64,000 bases of DNA from the NCBI RefSeq assembly GCF_001544975.2, contig NZ_FCOG02000020.1, forward strand, positions 1 through 64,000, written 5' to 3'. Within the stretch, counting starts at the first letter, position 1. Each line of letters opens with the position of its first letter. The position numbers and the translations under genes are program-made. Source of the stretch: Caballeronia arationis (GTDB taxonomy: Bacteria; Pseudomonadota; Gammaproteobacteria; Burkholderiales; Burkholderiaceae). The notes beneath the pieces were generated by a model. The model was not told where the DNA came from and ran no database searches. It worked only from the letters and a program-made list of their open reading frames with translations. Positions 61,101 to 64,000 of this stretch are shown piece by piece.

Positions 61101-62180
61101 ATGTCCAGACAAGACCAACGCTCGGCCCTTTCGCGCCGGGACTTCATCAAGCTCGGCGCAGGGGCCGCTTTCGCCGTGGCCGGCGGCGGATTTTCGAACC
61201 TGTCGCTCGGAGCGGGACAGCCCACGCTGGCCTGTTCCTTCCGCTCGCTCACCAATCCGTATCACGCGGCTTTCAACAAGGGTGCGCAGAGTTTCGCGGC
61301 GAGCGCGGGCTTGCCGTATGTCCCGTTGACGACCGAAGGAAGTTCCGAGAAGGGTCTCGCCGACATTCGCGCTCTGCTGCAAAGGACCGGCGGCAATCTC
61401 GTGCTCAACGTCGATCCGAACGATTCGGCCGATGCACGCGTGATCGTCGAAGCGTGCTCGAAGGCGGGCGCCTTCGTCACGACCATCTGGAACAAGCCTA
61501 AGGATCTGCATCCGTGGGATGCAAATCCGAACTACGTCGCGCATCTCTCGTACGACGGCGTCGCGTACGGCGAGGAAGCCGCCACGCAACTGTTCAAGGC
61601 GATGGGCGGCAAGGGCGGGGTCGTCGCGCTCGGCGGCATTTTCAGCAACGTGCCGGCGATCGAACGTAAAGCCGGTCTCGACGCGGCGCTGAAGAAGTTC
61701 CCCGACATCCAGTTGCTCGACTTCCAGGTCGCAGACTGGAACTCGCAAAAGGCGTTTCCGATCATGCAGGCCTGGATGACGCGTTTCAACGCGAAGATCA
61801 AGGGCGTGTGGGCCGCGAACGACGATATGGCGCTTGGCGCGATCGAGGCACTTCGCGCGGAAGGCCTGGCCGGCCAGATGCCGGTCACCGGCATGGACGG
61901 CACGCCGCCCGGACTCAGCGCGATCAAGGCGGGTGAACTGATCGCGTCGGTCGACTGGGATCCGTACTGGCTGGGCGGCATCGGCCTGTCGATGGGGCTG
62001 CAGGCGAAGGAGAAAAAGGTCGATGTGGCAACCCTGCCCAAGGACCGTCGCGAGTCCTATTGCAAGGCAACTTTCGTGACCAAGGCGAACGTCCAGGACG
62101 TCATGAAGCGTGCGAGTGCGCCAGGTGTCGATTGGAACAATCTCTATGCCCGCGTCGCGGGTCCCGTGGTGTATCGATGA
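61101..62180 (+). CDS. CUT2-type ABC substrate-binding protein (RbsB/MocB-like), Tat-exported
   Basis: 359 residues. The Tat signal is SRRDFIKLGAGAAFAVAGGG, unusual for this family, which mostly uses Sec; a folded or cofactor-bound export is implied. The mature part has the type I periplasmic-binding fold: ACSFRSLTNPYHAAFNKGAQ, NLVLNVDPNDSADARVIVEA, GVWAANDDMALGAIEALRAE and GMDGTPPGLSAIKAGELIAS. Rhizobial MocB is a member of the same class. GGAGGAG precedes the ATG. Its stop overlaps the permease start by four bases. Confidence 0.92.
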   Translation: MSRQDQRSALSRRDFIKLGAGAAFAVAGGGFSNLSLGAGQPTLACSFRSLTNPYHAAFNKGAQSFAASAGLPYVPLTTEGSSEKGLADIRALLQRTGGNLVLNVDPNDSADARVIVEACSKAGAFVTTIWNKPKDLHPWDANPNYVAHLSYDGVAYGEEAATQLFKAMGGKGGVVALGGIFSNVPAIERKAGLDAALKKFPDIQLLDFQVADWNSQKAFPIMQAWMTRFNAKIKGVWAANDDMALGAIEALRAEGLAGQMPVTGMDGTPPGLSAIKAGELIASVDWDPYWLGGIGLSMGLQAKEKKVDVATLPKDRRESYCKATFVTKANVQDVMKRASAPGVDWNNLYARVAGPVVYR

Positions 62181-63196
62181 ACAAGCTGACCATAGCGCCC
62201 ACCCGGCAGGCCATGTCCACAAGAACAACCGGAATTCCGATCGTATCGAAGCAGGCACTCGTGCGACGATTTGCACCGCTCCTGGTGCTGGTGGCGCTCG
62301 GTCTTTGCATCGGCGCGCTGAACCACGACTTCTTCGATCCGATGAACCTGTCGCGGATCGCGGTGGGTTCCGCGATACCCCTCACCATCGCACTCGGCGC
62401 CGCGTTCGTGATTCAGCTGGGCAGCATCGATCTGTCGGCCGAAGGCATTGTCGCGGTCGCGGCGATTGCGGTATCGATGCTGGTCGAGAACTCGTACAAC
62501 GAGAACCACTTCGGGCTATGGGTGCTGGCCGTGGCGATCGCCGCAGGAATCGCGCTGGGTCTAGCCAATGGCGTGCTGCACGTGTTCCTGCGCATTCCCT
62601 CGTTCATCACGACGTTGGCGATCGGCTTCGTTGCAACGGGGATCGGTACCGCGTGGCTGTCGGGGAACACGATCCGCGTGAGCGACCCGTCGCTGCGCGC
62701 CATCGCGATCACGCGCTATCTGGGCGTGCCACTGTCCGTCTGGATCGCGGTGCTGATGCTCGGGGTCGCATGGTTCATCCACAAGCACACGCTGCTCGGT
62801 CGTCACACCCTTGCGATCGGTGGCGGCGAGGATCTGGCGCGGCTGAGCGGGGTGCGCGTATCACGCGTGCGCATCGCAGTGTTCGCGCTGGCCGGGGCCT
62901 TCTATGGCGTCGCGGGCATCCTCGCCGTCGCGCAGTACGGGCAGGGCCATGCGCGCATCGCCGACGGCCAGCTGTTCGTCGCAATCACGGCGATCGTGGT
63001 GGGCGGGACCTCGCTTGCAGGCGGCAACGGCAGCCCGATGAACACGCTGATCGGCACGTTGATCGTGATCGTACTGAGCAACGGCATGGTGCTGCTGGGT
63101 GTCCCGCCCTATGTGCAACAGGGCATCCAGGGTGTGTTGATCATCGCTGCCGTGACGCTCGCGCTGAATCGCTCGCGCCGGCGCATCGTCAAGTGA
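62177..63196 (+). CDS. CUT2-type sugar ABC permease
   Basis: 339 residues from the ATG that overlaps the previous stop (ATGA). About nine hydrophobic segments; FVIQLGSIDLSAEGIVAVAA, LGRHTLAIGGGEDLARLSGV and VAITAIVVGGTSLAGGNGSP are the conserved segments of RbsC/YjfF/XylH-type permeases. It forms the channel for the solute bound by the preceding protein; one permease gene is enough for a homodimer. Confidence 0.93.
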   Translation: MNKLTIAPTRQAMSTRTTGIPIVSKQALVRRFAPLLVLVALGLCIGALNHDFFDPMNLSRIAVGSAIPLTIALGAAFVIQLGSIDLSAEGIVAVAAIAVSMLVENSYNENHFGLWVLAVAIAAGIALGLANGVLHVFLRIPSFITTLAIGFVATGIGTAWLSGNTIRVSDPSLRAIAITRYLGVPLSVWIAVLMLGVAWFIHKHTLLGRHTLAIGGGEDLARLSGVRVSRVRIAVFALAGAFYGVAGILAVAQYGQGHARIADGQLFVAITAIVVGGTSLAGGNGSPMNTLIGTLIVIVLSNGMVLLGVPPYVQQGIQGVLIIAAVTLALNRSRRRIVK

Positions 63197-63213
63197 GTGT
63201 GAGGAGAACAGAC

Positions 63214-64000
63214 ATGCTTTCACTCAAGAACGTCACCAAGCGCTTTCCGGGTGTACTCGCCCTGGACGACGTGTCGATCGAAGTCCGGCCGAATGAAATC
63301 GTCGGTCTGATCGGCGAGAACGGTGCGGGCAAGTCCACGCTGATGAAGCTGCTGACTGGTGCGTACCGCCAGGACACTGGCGAGATCGAGCTGGGCGGCA
63401 AGCCGCTCGTGATCCGTAACCCGCGCGATGCTACGTCCAAGGGCATCGCGATGGTCTATCAGGAGCAGTCGATTTTGCCCAACCTGACGGTCGCTGAAAA
63501 TCTGTTCCTCGGCCGTGAAGAAGAGTTTGTCACGTTCGGCCGTGTGAACTGGACCAAGCTCAAGCGCGCAGCCAGGAAGGAACTTGCCACGGTGCATCTG
63601 GACGTCGATCCGCTGACGCCGTGCGAGGACCTCTCGTTCGGCCAGCGACAGATGGTGGAACTCGCGAGAGCCTTGTCGCTCGCGAGCCGCACCGGCGGCA
63701 CGCCGATCATCCTGCTAGACGAGCCGACCTCCGTGCTCGAAGCCGGGGAGATCGAGATCCTGTTCGGCCTTGTGCGCGAACTCAAGTCGCGCGCGTCGTT
63801 CGTGTTCGTTTCGCATCGCCTGGATGAACTGCTGTCGCTCAGCGACCGGGTGTATGTGATGAAGGACGGCAAGGTGGTGTCGGAAATGGCTTCAGCTACT
63901 GCGTCGGTGGCGAAGCTCCACGAACTGATGGTCGGCCGGTCCCTGCACAGCGAGTACTACCGGGAGAACCTGCAAAAGCCTTGCCGCGCGGAAGTGGCCC
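63214..64000 (+). CDS. CUT2-type ABC ATP-binding protein, cut by right edge
   Basis: The first 262 codons are present: the first ATPase half of an RbsA/MglA-like double-domain protein that normally has about 500 residues. Walker A IGENGAGKST, Q-loop VYQEQSILPNLT, signature LSFGQRQMVELARAL, Walker B ILLDEPTSVLE and H-loop FVSHRLDEL. GAGGAGA precedes the ATG. It powers the importer encoded at 61101-63196; the second half lies outside the window. Confidence 0.93.
   Translation, partial: MLSLKNVTKRFPGVLALDDVSIEVRPNEIVGLIGENGAGKSTLMKLLTGAYRQDTGEIELGGKPLVIRNPRDATSKGIAMVYQEQSILPNLTVAENLFLGREEEFVTFGRVNWTKLKRAARKELATVHLDVDPLTPCEDLSFGQRQMVELARALSLASRTGGTPIILLDEPTSVLEAGEIEILFGLVRELKSRASFVFVSHRLDELLSLSDRVYVMKDGKVVSEMASATASVAKLHELMVGRSLHSEYYRENLQKPCRAEVA

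Overview
This is a GC-rich (mid-60s % by eye) chromosomal window dense in genes. LysR regulators, MFS and ABC importers, FAD oxidoreductases and CoA-dependent catabolism dominate. A DUF3563 mini-protein, a DUF3141-pta-ackA-fabI cluster and a lysine/alanine-rich DNA-binding-like protein point to Burkholderiaceae, most likely the Paraburkholderia/Caballeronia group of soil and plant-associated bacteria. This assignment is made from gene content only. I found no rRNA, tRNA, insertion sequence, prophage or CRISPR array.

Layout. 1-2457: FtsX-type ABC exporter (permease cut by the left edge). 2680-4921: LysR regulator and MFS carrier. 4928-9666: LysR regulator divergent from an HMG-CoA-lyase-like enzyme, a class III CoA-transferase and an MFS carrier, a small organic-acid pathway. 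9701-10004: frameshifted RRM-like gene. 10028-15269: fabI, ackA, pta and a DUF3141 gene in one direction. 15837-16697: three very small genes that share one upstream direct-repeat element. 16939-22366: cupin dioxygenase-like protein, ACS-family MFS, SDR, IclR regulator and IlvD/Edd dehydratase, a sugar-acid type cluster. 22407-24430: cold-shock protein, small unknown protein and acyltransferase. 24456-28799: two-partner secretion pair (TpsB then TpsA).

29115-38482: nine genes on the minus strand (polyamine-type ABC importer, two DadA-like oxidases, the two other subunits of a three-part amine/opine dehydrogenase, RidA) with a divergent LysR gene. This looks like uptake and oxidation of an opine, D-amino acid or cyclic amino acid. 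38591-45228: IMPase-family phosphatase, frameshifted phytase-like esterase, histone-tail-like protein, CHAD protein and hybrid histidine kinase.

45313-64000: a catabolic island. A diiron hydroxylase with its Rieske ferredoxin and reductase (MocD/E/F-like) faces a LacI regulator across a perfect 13-bp palindrome. It is followed by MocA-like (Gfo/Idh) and MocC-like (IolE-type) enzymes, DUF993, Dabb, SDR, acyl-CoA dehydrogenase, CoA-transferase, TetR, aldehyde dehydrogenase and GMC oxidoreductase. A CUT2 sugar ABC importer with a MocB-like binding protein runs off the right edge. The gene set parallels rhizobial rhizopine (inosamine) catabolism and is the most interesting system here. Two genes (RRM-like and phytase-like) each carry an apparent 2-base deletion.
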